Assembly (NCBI RefSeq): GCF_009455625.1
Contig: NZ_QPEQ01000002.1
Span: forward strand, 372,001 to 436,000
Length of the DNA stretch: 64,000 nt
Origin: Paraburkholderia bonniea
Lineage (GTDB): Bacteria; Pseudomonadota; Gammaproteobacteria; Burkholderiales; Burkholderiaceae
Direction of reading: 5' to 3'
The first letter of the stretch is position 1; each line of letters opens with the position of its first letter. The notes below the pieces were generated by a model. That model was given only the letters and a program-made list of their open reading frames with translations, was not told where the DNA came from and did no database searches. The position numbers and the translations under genes were made by a program. Shown one piece after another: positions 1-8,454 of the stretch.

Positions 1-1
1 C

Positions 2-919
2 TGGGGTGACGACCCAAGCGTCACCCGTTTGCAGGCGGTGGTTGCCGAGCGCGCAGGCCACGAAGCGGGCCTGTTTTTCCCGAGCGGCACGCAAAGCAAT
101 CTGGCCGCGCTGATGGCGCATTGCGGCCGGGGTGATGAATATCTCGTCGGCCAGGCCGCTCATACCTACAAATACGAAGGCGGTGGCGCAGCGGTGCTAG
201 GCAGCATTCAGCCGCAGCCGCTGGAAAACGCGGCGGACGGTTCTATCCCGCTAGACAAGATCACCGTAGCGATCAAACCGCTTGATGACCACTTCGCCCG
301 TACCCGTTTGCTGGCACTGGAAAACACCATCGGCGGCAAGGTGCTGCCCGCTGCTTATGTCAACGAGGCGCTGGATCTGGCGCGTCAGCGCGGGCTGGCC
401 ACGCATCTCGATGGCGCACGCGTGTGCAATGCCGCAGTCGCTTCCGGGCAAGCGCTGGCCACGTTGTGTGCACCGTTTGATTCGGTGTCGATCTGTTTTT
501 CGAAGGGGCTGGGTGCGCCGGTGGGTTCGGTGCTGGTGGGCAGCAAGGCGCTGCTGGAGCAGGCGCATCGCTGGCGCAAGGTGCTGGGCGGCGGTATGCG
601 CCAGTCAGGCGTGCTGGCGGCGGCGTGCCTGTATGCGCTGGAGCACAATTTCGCGCGGCTGGCCGAGGATCACGACAACGCCGCTCATCTGGCGCGCGGG
701 CTGGCACAGATCGACCAGGTGACGCTGCAGTCGCAGGCGACCAACATGGTGTTCGCGCAGTTTCCCGCCGCCGATTGCGCTGCGCTCGAAGCCTGGCTTA
801 AGGCGCGCGGGATTCTGACGCAAGTGCTGTACGCGTCGCGTTTTGTCACGCATCGGGATGTGTCGCGGGCCGATATCGACACGGTGGTTGACGCGGTTAA
901 AGCGTACTTTTCACGCTGA
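2..919 (+). CDS. ltaE: Low-specificity L-threonine aldolase, 5' end cut by window edge
   Basis: A PLP-dependent aldolase that splits L-threonine or L-allo-threonine into glycine and acetaldehyde in the cytoplasm. The frame is open from the first bases of the window, and the residues before the first internal TTG (GDDPSVTRL) match the family's usual GDDP-x-V/T-N/R-L segment, so the true start lies upstream. The glycine-rich PSGTQSNL segment and the PLP lysine in the SKGLGAPVGS motif are intact. About 305 residues are visible, close to the usual 330-350. A strong hairpin follows 16 bases after the stop. Family assignment is secure; the exact substrate preference is inferred from the family. Confidence 0.93.
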   Translation, partial: WGDDPSVTRLQAVVAERAGHEAGLFFPSGTQSNLAALMAHCGRGDEYLVGQAAHTYKYEGGGAAVLGSIQPQPLENAADGSIPLDKITVAIKPLDDHFARTRLLALENTIGGKVLPAAYVNEALDLARQRGLATHLDGARVCNAAVASGQALATLCAPFDSVSICFSKGLGAPVGSVLVGSKALLEQAHRWRKVLGGGMRQSGVLAAACLYALEHNFARLAEDHDNAAHLARGLAQIDQVTLQSQATNMVFAQFPAADCAALEAWLKARGILTQVLYASRFVTHRDVSRADIDTVVDAVKAYFSR

Positions 920-930
920 GTGAGCCGGGC

Positions 931-962
931 AAAAAACAAGCGCTGGGTTTGCCAGCGCTTGT
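931..962 (-). terminator. Bidirectional-looking hairpin between convergent genes
   Basis: A perfect 11-bp stem (936-946 with 952-962) encloses a 5-base loop. A run of A at 931-936 becomes a U-tract when read on the minus strand, so it fits a Rho-independent terminator for the minus-strand lipoprotein gene. The same stem sits just after the aldolase stop and could also end that transcript. Confidence 0.75.
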
Positions 963-1017
963 GTTCCATCAAAGCTTGATCACGGGCCAAGGTGACAGAT
1001 AAAAATCACAGGCCAAA

Positions 1018-2079
1018 TCACAAACCAAAGTCTTCGACATCTTTCTTTGCCCACAGGCCGAGCTGATTGTTTTTGAAGTCGAACAGCAGATCAATGTTTT
1101 GCAGCGCGGCGAGCCCGATCACGATCCGGTTGCCACCCTTGGGCACCTTCACCACGGTGACCTGCGCGCCGTTAAAGCGATGCCGCCAGGTGCCGACGCC
1201 AAGCGCGACGTCGTAGTTGCCCTGAGTCAGCGTCTTGCCTACCTCATCGTCATCGACCCAGTTGGGCGTGATATCCGTCTCGATGCGGATCATCTCGGTG
1301 CCGCCAGTGGCAAAGACCACGGGAGCGCAAAAATTCATCTTGTCGCTGATCTGGACACAGCCTCCAGGCCATTGCGCTGCGCCGCTTGTGGCGCGGACAA
1401 AGGGCGTCATGGTGAAGCGGTTGCTGAGTTCAGTTGATGGGCTCAACAGCAGATAGGGCTGGCTGAAGTTTGGATGCACCAGATAGCGCTGGCCCAGTTG
1501 CGCGGGCAAGGATGGCAGCGGAGCGCTGCAGCAGGCATCGTCGCTCGCTTGTGCACCCACGCCGAGCAAGCCTGAGAACGCCCAGCCGAATTCGCCGGTG
1601 AAGCCATCCTGGGCAAAGCAACGTTTGGCCGTCGGCTGGCAGCGGACCTGGTTCACGGTTTGCGCGGTGATATTGATTGGCTGATTGTCAAACAGGCTGA
1701 ACGGCAGTGTGGCGGTGGGCCCCGAGACCATCGCGCCATTGGCGATATTCAGCGTGGTGGTGGGGCCGGTGCCCGGATAGCTGCTTTTGGGCAGGGCCGA
1801 GGACAGTACCCGCACCCCTTGCGTGCCGGTATCAAGCGCCAGATACACCGGCTTGCCATCGAGCTGGACGGGCAGGCCAAGACGCGCATGGTCTTGATCC
1901 GCGCGTTCGACATGCAGCGGAATCAGCAGGCCATCTTTACCGTCATTGATGAGTGTCGCTTTGGTGGGCGGTGCCACCGGCGTTTGAATCTTGATGGCAC
2001 AGCCGCCGAGCAGCAGGGCGCAGACAAGGGCGGGGGCAGAAGCAGCGGCCAGGCGGCCGCGCAGGGAAGAAAGAAACAT
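1018..2079 (-). CDS. Lipoprotein resembling an aspartic protease (DUF3443-like)
   Basis: A 353-residue predicted lipoprotein. The N-terminus has a hydrophobic stretch ending in a lipobox (LLGGC, Cys27), so it should be lipidated in the envelope. Residues 79-92 carry an aspartic-protease-like DTG (83-85) followed by hydrophobic residues. A second, similar place near 255-262 reads ATGG rather than DTG. The end (about 318-342, IVIGLAAL..LLFDF..LGL) resembles the closing hydrophobic-glycine strand of retropepsins. Several cysteines (147, 154, 183, 184, 241, 251) suggest disulphides. I recall Burkholderia DUF3443 proteins with similar DTG segments; that link is from memory. Protease activity is inferred and the second lobe lacks the catalytic Asp. 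Confidence 0.6.
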   Translation of the reverse strand: MFLSSLRGRLAAASAPALVCALLLGGCAIKIQTPVAPPTKATLINDGKDGLLIPLHVERADQDHARLGLPVQLDGKPVYLALDTGTQGVRVLSSALPKSSYPGTGPTTTLNIANGAMVSGPTATLPFSLFDNQPINITAQTVNQVRCQPTAKRCFAQDGFTGEFGWAFSGLLGVGAQASDDACCSAPLPSLPAQLGQRYLVHPNFSQPYLLLSPSTELSNRFTMTPFVRATSGAAQWPGGCVQISDKMNFCAPVVFATGGTEMIRIETDITPNWVDDDEVGKTLTQGNYDVALGVGTWRHRFNGAQVTVVKVPKGGNRIVIGLAALQNIDLLFDFKNNQLGLWAKKDVEDFGL

Positions 2080-2282
2080 GGCTGGGCTTCACGGAAGAGC
2101 ACTTCCCTGAAACGGTGGGGCTTCGTGAGCCACTCGGCAGACAAGCACAGCGTCACCTGACAGGCAGGCAGCAGACATGTGGCAGTGAAACCGGGGGGCT
2201 TGGCGAAGCCCGCGTGAGGAAGCGCGGGGTCACAAAACAGCGCACTCTACTCGCCCGATTGAGCGGGATTGTAAATATTTGT

Positions 2283-2308
2283 CAACATTTGGAGATGCTC
2301 AAATGTTG
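2283..2308. other. Inverted repeat in intergenic region
   Basis: A 9-bp perfect inverted repeat (2283-2291 with 2300-2308) separated by 8 bases, in an AT-rich patch of the 298-bp gap between two minus-strand genes. It could be an operator for the lipoprotein gene, whose start lies about 200 bases further on, or a weak terminator for the gene upstream. No U-tract follows it. Confidence 0.4.
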
Positions 2309-2377
2309 CGCAAGCGTTGTTGCGGGAGTGCTGAGGCTTTCTCTGGTTTTAACAGGCTCCTGCGGCAGTCGTGGCCG

Positions 2378-2773
2378 TCAGGTGCCAGGAGGCGTATTGC
2401 TAGGCGTGCTGAGCGCATGCCGCACGGTGTGCGCGACACGCTCGACGAAGTCCAGATCGACGCTTGCAAGCGCCTCGCGTTCGGCACCCTGAGTTTTGAT
2501 CCGCAGGCAGTGCATCACATCCTGGGTGCGCCATGCGAGCCAGCCGACTACTGCCAGCATCACACCGCATACCAGCCCGGCGGGTGAGCTCCAGAACGCG
2601 CCAGCGAGCGCGCTGGCGATCCCCACCAGGGTGAGCAGGAGCGGGAGAAATTTTTGTCTGGGTACGGTAACGACCCGGACTTGCTGAATGTCACGCAACG
2701 GAAACACCTGACCTGCCGCCGACAGCGCATTGCGCGTGATCGAGACACCGCGTTCGTTGAAGGGGATATCCAT
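2378..2773 (-). CDS. Small two-helix membrane protein, DUF6232-like
   Basis: A 131-residue protein of unknown function. A beta-rich N-terminal part (FNERGVSITRNAL, then FPLRDIQQVRVV) precedes two membrane segments at about residues 45-60 and 67-82, then a charged cytoplasmic tail. This arrangement fits the DUF6232 family, in which a PH-like strand region flanks a helical hairpin. An in-frame TTG 15 bases upstream is also possible; neither start has a clear ribosome-binding site. The C-terminal tail (STPSNTPPGT) looks disordered. Function unknown. Confidence 0.6.
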   Translation of the reverse strand: MDIPFNERGVSITRNALSAAGQVFPLRDIQQVRVVTVPRQKFLPLLLTLVGIASALAGAFWSSPAGLVCGVMLAVVGWLAWRTQDVMHCLRIKTQGAEREALASVDLDFVERVAHTVRHALSTPSNTPPGT

Positions 2774-2840
2774 CGTCTGGAAGCTCAAGCGGAAGAAAAC
2801 GCGCAGCGTACCAGAAGCCTTGCGTGCCGGGGCTCAGGGC

Positions 2841-2900
2841 GCGCTATGGAGCGCTATGGAGCGCTATGGAACGCCATGGAACGCCATGGAACGCTATGGA
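2841..2900. repeat. Six tandem copies of a 10-bp unit
   Basis: Units are GCGCTATGGA (three), ACGCCATGGA (two) and ACGCTATGGA (one), back to back. They lie in the non-coding gap upstream of the DUF6232-like gene. Units differ at only two or three positions, which suggests recent slippage. Confidence 0.95.
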
Positions 2901-3226
2901 GCAGCAGAGAGCTGTGAGGGTTAGCGCAACGACGAACGGGAAAACGGAAAAATCAGGTGACCTGAGACGGGCTGTGCGGCTGAACCGTCCAGGCAGTGCC
3001 AATCCAGTGCCAGGCAGGACAACTCAGGGCAAATTGAGGCAAATCAGCCTGAATAAAACCCAACCAGCCGCATCAACCCAAATACCCCAATAACGGCGCA
3101 TGAGCATGCTGCTAGCAGATCCGGGGCCCAGCCTGGCAGGTTCCAGCACAACATGTCACATGCCACACTACGCCCCGGCAGCCATCACAACTGACTCAGC
3201 ATATTCAAGCCATTTAACCTACAAAC

Positions 3227-4399
3227 CTAGAACCGGTGCCGCAAGCCCGCGCGAAACGCGAGCTGGTTGCTTGAGGTACCCGAGGTATTGAAGTAGCTCG
3301 TGCTTGAGCCGATCTGCGCGGGCACCGCGACGCCATTCACCGTCCCGGAAGCCTTTTGATAAATCCCTAACAGATAGATATCGGTGCGCTTGCTCAGTGC
3401 GTAATCGACGCTGGCGTCGATCTGGTTCCAGTGCGCGTTGAATGAATCTGTGGCGCGCGAGTAGGTGTAGCCAAGGCCGCCAGTCAGCGCGGAAGTCAGC
3501 GCATATTTGCCGCCGATTTCATACGCGTTGTAGGTGGTGGCCGTGCCTGCTGTTGGATCCAGACGGGTGTTGGTCCACAGCGCCCACAGCGTTGCTTGCC
3601 CGAGCGTGTAGCGGCCGCCCACACCATAGGCCCGCAGGTCGCGGATCTGGCTGCCACTGGAGCCGGTGGCTACGCCGAAGAGCGAGGTGGTAAATGGCTG
3701 GGTGGCTTGCCCGGGATAGTGGATATCGGTAAAGGCCGCGCCGACGCTAAAAGGCCCCGCTGCGTAATTTGCCCCAAAGCTATAGGCCCGCGAAGAACCC
3801 GCCGCCGCGCTCGCGCCGCTGCCGGTGGAGGGCGCGCCTGCGAATGCACCCGCCTGATTCGAAAAGCCGTACATCGCGCCGAAGGTGAAGCCCGCAAGAT
3901 TCGCGCTGCTGAACTTCACCGCGTTATTGATCCGGCTGGAAGTGAGCTGGTCGATATCGTTGACGTGATACGCGTAATTGCCCGCGACGGTCTGACCACC
4001 AGTTGAATAATTCGCGCCGAGGTAATCGGTGGTGAAGGCGTACTGACGGCCGAAGGTTAATGAGCCGAGACCGTTTTTAGACAGCCCGGCATACGCCTGG
4101 CGGCCAAACAGCGAGTTGTTCTGGCCCATCGTGCCGTTGCCCGTGTTAAAGCCGTTTTCGAGCACGAAGAGCGCTTTCAGGCCCCCGCCCAAGTCTTCCG
4201 TGCCGCGCAGTCCCCAGCGGCTGCCCTGGGCGACGCCATCGTCGTATTTGATGAGCGAGTCGCTGCCACCCGGCGATTTGCTGTGATTGACGTAGCTGAT
4301 ACCGGCATCGATCAGGCCATACAGCGTGACACTGCTTTGCGCGTGCGCGCTGCTGGCGACGCCTGCGAGCAGCGCCATGGTCAGGACTTTCTGTTTCAA
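3227..4399 (-). CDS. Outer-membrane porin (Gram-negative porin_4 type)
   Basis: A 390-residue general diffusion porin. A typical signal peptide (LKQKVLTMALLAGVASSAHA) is followed by QSSVTLYGLIDAG, the standard Burkholderia porin start. The body shows alternating beta strands and the L3-like region, and the protein ends in HRF, the terminal Phe used for BAM recognition. I chose the TTG at 4399 because GGAG stands seven bases before it and it gives a clean signal peptide; the frame is open for 40 more codons upstream. It is monocistronic on the minus strand. The trimeric porin role follows from the family; solute specificity is unknown. Confidence 0.93.
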   Translation of the reverse strand: MKQKVLTMALLAGVASSAHAQSSVTLYGLIDAGISYVNHSKSPGGSDSLIKYDDGVAQGSRWGLRGTEDLGGGLKALFVLENGFNTGNGTMGQNNSLFGRQAYAGLSKNGLGSLTFGRQYAFTTDYLGANYSTGGQTVAGNYAYHVNDIDQLTSSRINNAVKFSSANLAGFTFGAMYGFSNQAGAFAGAPSTGSGASAAAGSSRAYSFGANYAAGPFSVGAAFTDIHYPGQATQPFTTSLFGVATGSSGSQIRDLRAYGVGGRYTLGQATLWALWTNTRLDPTAGTATTYNAYEIGGKYALTSALTGGLGYTYSRATDSFNAHWNQIDASVDYALSKRTDIYLLGIYQKASGTVNGVAVPAQIGSSTSYFNTSGTSSNQLAFRAGLRHRF

Positions 4400-4570
4400 G
4401 ACATTTCTCCGTTGAAAAGCAGTGGGATCGTCGCGTGCGGCGCAGCAGGTGCCCGGCCTTGAGCGACGACGATGGCTAATGTAACGAGGAGAAATGAAAC
4501 TGATATGACAGTTCAGCAAGTGCCCGGCGCGGCTGTGCGCCCGGGCTGTTTGTCGTTTGATGTTTGGGGG

Positions 4571-4782
4571 GCGTTGGTGGTTGAGCGCTGGCTGTTTTCC
4601 GCTTGGGTTTCCCGCTTGGGCTTTTCACCCAGACTTTCCACCCAAGCCGACAGCAGGAAGCCTATGCGAAACGTCGGTGCGTTGGTGGTTGAGCGCTGGC
4701 TGTTTTCCGCTTGGGTTTCCCATTCGGGCTTTCCACCCCGGCCTTCCCACTCAAGCCGACAGCAGCGAGCCTGTGCGAAACG
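4571..4782. repeat. Direct duplication of about 104 bp
   Basis: Copies at 4571-4673 and 4679-4782, separated by five bases, share most bases over their whole length. The right-hand copy contains the last nine codons and stop of the deacylase gene that ends at 4751. The left-hand copy holds a mutated version of that tail without the stop at the same place. It appears to be a tandem duplication of the gene's 3' end and downstream flank. Confidence 0.85.
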
Positions 4783-5890
4783 CCTGGGTGCCTGCGATCC
4801 GGGCTACTTCCATGCCGGTGGTTGCCAGCCGTGCGATATGCCGGGCATACATCACCCCGGCCACACTCGACTTGAGCGTCACGACTTGATCGCTCAGTGG
4901 ATCGACGATATCGGCAATCGGCTCACCGGCTTCGAGCCATACGCCGAGCGGCGCGCGAAACACCAGCACACCGCTGCACGGTGCAATCAGCGGTTCGACC
5001 CCGGCGAGCGGCGTCGCGGCAAATTCAAGCTCAGGTAATGGCGCAGCCGTGCCGCTGATGACCTCGCGTTGCGTCAGGTACTCGATGATGGCCTGGGCGT
5101 CGTGTTCGGCGAATTCATGTGACACATCACGCTGGCTGCGCAACTCGATGGTGACGGAGATCGAGCCATCAGGCACTGGAAAACGGCTGCCGAACCGTTG
5201 GCGCAAATCGGACCAGCAAAAGCTGTGAATTTCGTCGAAGGGATTGCCGACTGAATTGAGCGCCAGCAATGAGGCTTTCGCGCCCAGGTAGCGGGCGAGA
5301 GGTTCAACCGCAGGCCACAGGCCGGGGTTGGTATACAGATGCATCGCGGCGTCCCAGTCGCAATGCAGGTCCAGCACGATATCGGCGTCGTATGAGAGAC
5401 GTTGCAGCGCGAGGCGCATCGAGGCCAGTTCGGTCTGCGGCATCTGGGCGGCTAGCGCGGTGGCGAGTGCGTTGCGGACCACCTCGCGGTTGTGCGCAGG
5501 ATCGCTGTTGAGTTGCGCTTCGATGCCTGGCTCAATGAGCGCCGCCAGATCATGAAAGTTGCGATTGAAGTTTTGGCCGCTATTGGTTTCGAAGCGCCCC
5601 AGCAACTGGCCGAGCACCTGCTGGTTCAGGCCAACCGGGTTGGCCACCGGCACCAGCACGATCTCGCCTTGCAGCCGGCCTGCGGCTTCGAGCGCGGCGA
5701 GCTTGCGGCGCAAGGCCCACGCGACCAGCATGCCAGGCAGTTCGTCGGCATGCAGTGAGGCTTGGATATAGACTTTTTGCCCACCTTGGGGGCCGTAATG
5801 AAAACTGCTCAGATGGCGCTCGGTGCCGAGCGTGGCGCAGAGGAGGGGATGGGTCTGGGTTTGCATGGGCTTTGGGGCGCGCGGCGGCAC
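4751..5890 (-). CDS. Succinylglutamate desuccinylase/aspartoacylase family (M14) deacylase
   Basis: A 379-residue zinc-dependent carboxypeptidase-fold enzyme. The zinc ligands are visible as HADE (His47, Glu50) and His176 in LDLHCDW. NFNR (107-110) supplies the substrate-binding Arg and Glu249 in VTIELRS is the probable catalytic acid. The C-terminal 100 residues form the usual beta domain. The family removes N-acyl groups from amino acids (AstE, AspA, and DoeB in ectoine breakdown), but no neighbour points to a substrate. Met9 at 5866 is an alternative start; neither has a good ribosome-binding site. Its 3' end lies in a recent duplication, so the C-terminal sequence may vary between strains. 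Confidence 0.82.
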   Translation of the reverse strand: MPPRAPKPMQTQTHPLLCATLGTERHLSSFHYGPQGGQKVYIQASLHADELPGMLVAWALRRKLAALEAAGRLQGEIVLVPVANPVGLNQQVLGQLLGRFETNSGQNFNRNFHDLAALIEPGIEAQLNSDPAHNREVVRNALATALAAQMPQTELASMRLALQRLSYDADIVLDLHCDWDAAMHLYTNPGLWPAVEPLARYLGAKASLLALNSVGNPFDEIHSFCWSDLRQRFGSRFPVPDGSISVTIELRSQRDVSHEFAEHDAQAIIEYLTQREVISGTAAPLPELEFAATPLAGVEPLIAPCSGVLVFRAPLGVWLEAGEPIADIVDPLSDQVVTLKSSVAGVMYARHIARLATTGMEVARIAGTQAFRTGSLLSA

Positions 5891-6066
5891 GGTTGGGTGG
5901 CGCCGCGCTAGAAAGATGAGCGTTCAGTCCGGGAAGAGGCACCTGGGCGCCAGATGGCGCGGTAAGCACAAGTCACAGGTGCGCATACGTGTGACTCGCC
6001 GGATCTTAGCTGATCTGCCCAGCGGCGGGTGGTGCGAGGTGTGCGCTATGACATCCCGGGCTTGAG

Positions 6067-6221
6067 GGCTACAAACGGGGCTACAAACGGGGCTACAAAC
6101 GCGGCCACAAATGCGGCCACAAATGCGGCTACAAATGCGGCTACAAGCGGGCCACAAGTGCGACTACAAACGCACCCACAAACGCACCCACAAACGCACC
6201 CACAAACGCACCCACAAACGC
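6067..6221. repeat. Tandem array of 12-bp units (GGCTACAAACGG / ACCCACAAACGC types)
   Basis: About a dozen imperfect 12-bp units in a row, grading from GGCTACAAACGG through GGCCACAAATGC to four identical ACCCACAAACGC units next to the hairpin at 6220. The frame is open across the array only because units are multiples of three; no start site or database-like protein is apparent, so I treat it as non-coding. Confidence 0.93.
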
Positions 6222-6259
6222 AACGGGCTCCGCCTCATGAATTGAGTGGAGCCCGTTGC
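6220..6259 (-). terminator. Strong hairpin after the amino-acid binding protein gene
   Basis: A 12-bp perfect stem (6220-6231 with 6248-6259) with a loop that can itself pair (CTCA/TGAG). It stands 55 bases beyond the stop of the binding-protein gene on the minus strand. There is no long U-tract, so it may work as an mRNA-stabilising 3' end as much as a terminator. Confidence 0.65.
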
Positions 6260-6314
6260 GGTGCGGCAGAGCCTGGCGTGAAGTGCCACGCCAGGTTGTT
6301 GCGTTTAGTGGCGC

Positions 6315-7082
6315 TTACTCGCCATAAACATCGAAGTCGAAGTACTTCTTCTCGATCTTCTTGTAGGTACCGTCCTTGAGCATCGACGCAATTGCGCCGT
6401 CGATCTTCGCTTTCAGGTCGGTGTCTTCCTTGCGCAGGCCGATTGCCGCAGCGCCGCTCGGGATCGCGTTGCCGACGAACTGGAAGCCCGTGCCACGTGA
6501 GGTTTTCAGAAAGCCAAGGTCAGCTTGCACTTCGTCTTGCAGTGCGGCATCCAGACGGCCCGACACCAGATCGGCATACACCTGGTCCTGGTTCTGATAC
6601 GGCACGACCTTCGCGCCCTTAGGCTGCCAGTTGGTCTTGGCGTAGGTTTCCTGGATCGTGCCTTGCTCCACGCCAACTGATTTGCCAGCCATGGATTCAG
6701 GCGTTGGCTGCAGAGTCGAGCCCTTCTTCGCTACGAGACGGGTTGGTGTGTCGAACAGCTTGGCCGAGAAGCCGATCTGCTCTGCTCGCTGAGGAGTGAT
6801 GGTCAGCGACGACAGCACGCCATCGAATTTCTTCGCCTTCAGCGCCGGGATCATGCCGTCGAAATCGTTCTCGACCCACACGCATTTAGCTTTCAGCCGC
6901 GCGCAGATTTCGTTGCCGAGATCAATGTCGAAGCCGACCAGTTTGCCGTCCGGGCCCTTCGATTCAAACGGCGGATAGCTCGCATCCACACCAAAGCGAA
7001 TGGTGGACCAGTCTTTTGCATGTGCGCCGATCGAGACGGTGGCGAGCAGGGCAACCGTCAAAGCTGCTAGCAGTTTTTTCAC
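6315..7082 (-). CDS. Periplasmic amino-acid-binding protein of an ABC transporter (Lys/Arg/Orn type)
   Basis: A 255-residue solute-binding protein, family 3. The GTG start at 7082 has CAGGAG eight bases upstream and gives a standard signal peptide cut after SIGAHA. The mature protein begins KDWSTIRFGVDASYPPFESK, the hallmark strand of ArgT/HisJ proteins. Later motifs (GFDIDLGNEICARL, WDGMIPAL-like segment, GVEQGTIQE, GRLDAALQDE) are all in place. Arg/Lys/ornithine preference is inferred from similarity to ArgT. No permease or ATPase gene stands beside it, so it must share them with a distant operon. A strong hairpin follows. Confidence 0.9.
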   Translation of the reverse strand: MKKLLAALTVALLATVSIGAHAKDWSTIRFGVDASYPPFESKGPDGKLVGFDIDLGNEICARLKAKCVWVENDFDGMIPALKAKKFDGVLSSLTITPQRAEQIGFSAKLFDTPTRLVAKKGSTLQPTPESMAGKSVGVEQGTIQETYAKTNWQPKGAKVVPYQNQDQVYADLVSGRLDAALQDEVQADLGFLKTSRGTGFQFVGNAIPSGAAAIGLRKEDTDLKAKIDGAIASMLKDGTYKKIEKKYFDFDVYGE

Positions 7083-7658
7083 TGTTTTTACTCCTGGAGG
7101 GGTGTGTTTCGTCACGCATGCGATGTCGTTGTGGTCAACGTTGCCCGGCGCGAAGAATGACTGGGCGGGTGTGTTTTAAACGCTGTCAGCGAGTGGTGGT
7201 GATGGTCTCCCTCGACTGGCAGCGAGGCCAAGGTTACCAGTTCAAAAACCTGTGATGGAAATAATGAGATAAATCTGAAAAGAGGATGGGCTCTAGTCCT
7301 GGTGGGCCTCAGGGCCGTTCAGGCAGGCCCGATGCATGCTAGGATCGCGCGCCTATGAGGGCCAGGTCAGGACCTGGCGGGTGAGGCGTGCTTGCACATT
7401 GCTGAACCCCACGCGGCCCAGCTTGCCGCTGACCCGGTTGTGCCGGATTGTTTCTGCCTAAACCGTCGCGTTGTTGCACGATGTTTTGCGTGGCGAAAAT
7501 CTCGTTATTTCCCTCCTTTCTCTCGTTAAAAGCAGCTAACCCATGCCACGCGTGGCAGGGCACAAGCCATTGACAAATTCTTTTTAGCGTGACTCAAAAT
7601 CCCAGGGTTAGCCCTGATATCCGCCGTTGAAGCGTAATTTGTATGATGACCCGATCAC
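7083..7658. other. 576-bp gene-free stretch with two perfect palindromes
   Basis: This divergent region separates the binding-protein gene (minus) from the tetronate operon (plus). It contains an 18-bp inverted repeat at 7361-7378 (8-bp arms, 2-base spacer) and a 14-bp perfect palindrome at 7544-7557. A TTGACA hexamer at 7570-7575 follows but has no good -10 partner at normal spacing. No gene is supported here. Confidence 0.6.
7544..7557. promoter_or_regulatory. 14-bp palindrome, candidate operator of the tetronate operon
   Basis: The sequence TGCCACGCGTGGCA is a perfect palindrome about 100 bases before the GntR-family gene and 13 bases before a TTGACA hexamer. FCD-type GntR regulators bind short palindromes near their own promoters, so this is a reasonable candidate; it has not been compared with other genomes. 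Confidence 0.4.
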
Positions 7659-8381
7659 ATGACTAATCAAGGCCACATGTTCGAGAAAATTCCTGCCCGG
7701 GCATTGAGCGATACCGTCGCTCAGCAATTGCTTGAGCAAATCGACAAAGGCACGTTTGCCAGTGGCGGCAAATTGCCGACCGAGGCGATGCTGGCGCAGC
7801 AGTTTGGCGTCAGCCGCACGGTGATCCGCGAAGCTATTTCCCGGCTGAAAAACGAAGGCGTGGTTGAGCCGCGTCAGGGCAGTGGGGTGTTTGTCCTGGC
7901 GCAAGGCTCGGTGCGGCCGTTGCGGATTGATTCAGCGGAAGCGGCAGAAGCGGGCTCCGTGCTGCATTTGCTGGCGTTGCGGCGGGCGATTGAAGCTGAA
8001 GCCGCTTCGGAAGCCGCGCTGCGCTGCACCCGTGCCGGCCTGAAAAAGATTGAAACGGCCCTTGCCGCGATCGACAAGGCAGTGCGGCAAGGACGTGATG
8101 GTGTTGCTGAAGACGTCGCGTTCCATCGCGCGATTGCTGCGGCCACAGGCAACCCGTATTTCCTTAAAACGCTCACGTTCCTGCACCAGTATCTGGAGGC
8201 AGGCATGACGGTCACGCGGCGTCATGAGGCACAGCATGAGGAGCTGTCGCGTCAGGTGTGCGATGAGCACGCGGTGATCGTCGCGGCGATTCGCGCGGGC
8301 GACCCGATGGCGGCGCGCAATGCTGCCTGCACGCATCTGTACAACGCGGCACGCCGCCTGGCGGATGTGGGCCTTGGCTGA
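7659..8381 (+). CDS. GntR-family (FadR/FCD) transcriptional regulator of tetronate use
   Basis: A 240-residue regulator with an N-terminal winged helix-turn-helix (about 12-75, with LPTEAMLAQQFGVSRTVIREAISRL) and a C-terminal FCD ligand domain of helices (about 95-230) carrying the metal/ligand-binding histidines. It heads the operon for L-threonate and D-erythronate breakdown and most likely represses it until a tetronate or intermediate binds. Met7 at 7677, preceded by AAGG, is an alternative start. The function as pathway regulator is inferred from position. Confidence 0.85.
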   Translation: MTNQGHMFEKIPARALSDTVAQQLLEQIDKGTFASGGKLPTEAMLAQQFGVSRTVIREAISRLKNEGVVEPRQGSGVFVLAQGSVRPLRIDSAEAAEAGSVLHLLALRRAIEAEAASEAALRCTRAGLKKIETALAAIDKAVRQGRDGVAEDVAFHRAIAAATGNPYFLKTLTFLHQYLEAGMTVTRRHEAQHEELSRQVCDEHAVIVAAIRAGDPMAARNAACTHLYNAARRLADVGLG

Positions 8382-8454
8382 TTGTCTTGTCGCTTGATTG
8401 CCTGGTTCGGGCGTCGCGCTTACTGGATTGATAACTGGATTGAAGAGGTTAGGC

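Noticed and set aside
6029-6379. Open frame with ATNAATNA and QTHPQTHP repeats
   Set aside because: It is the 12-bp array read through, crosses a hairpin and overlaps the binding-protein gene.
7570-7575. TTGACA as a sigma-70 -35 box for the tetronate operon
   Set aside because: No acceptable -10 hexamer lies 16-18 bases downstream, so a promoter call is not justified.
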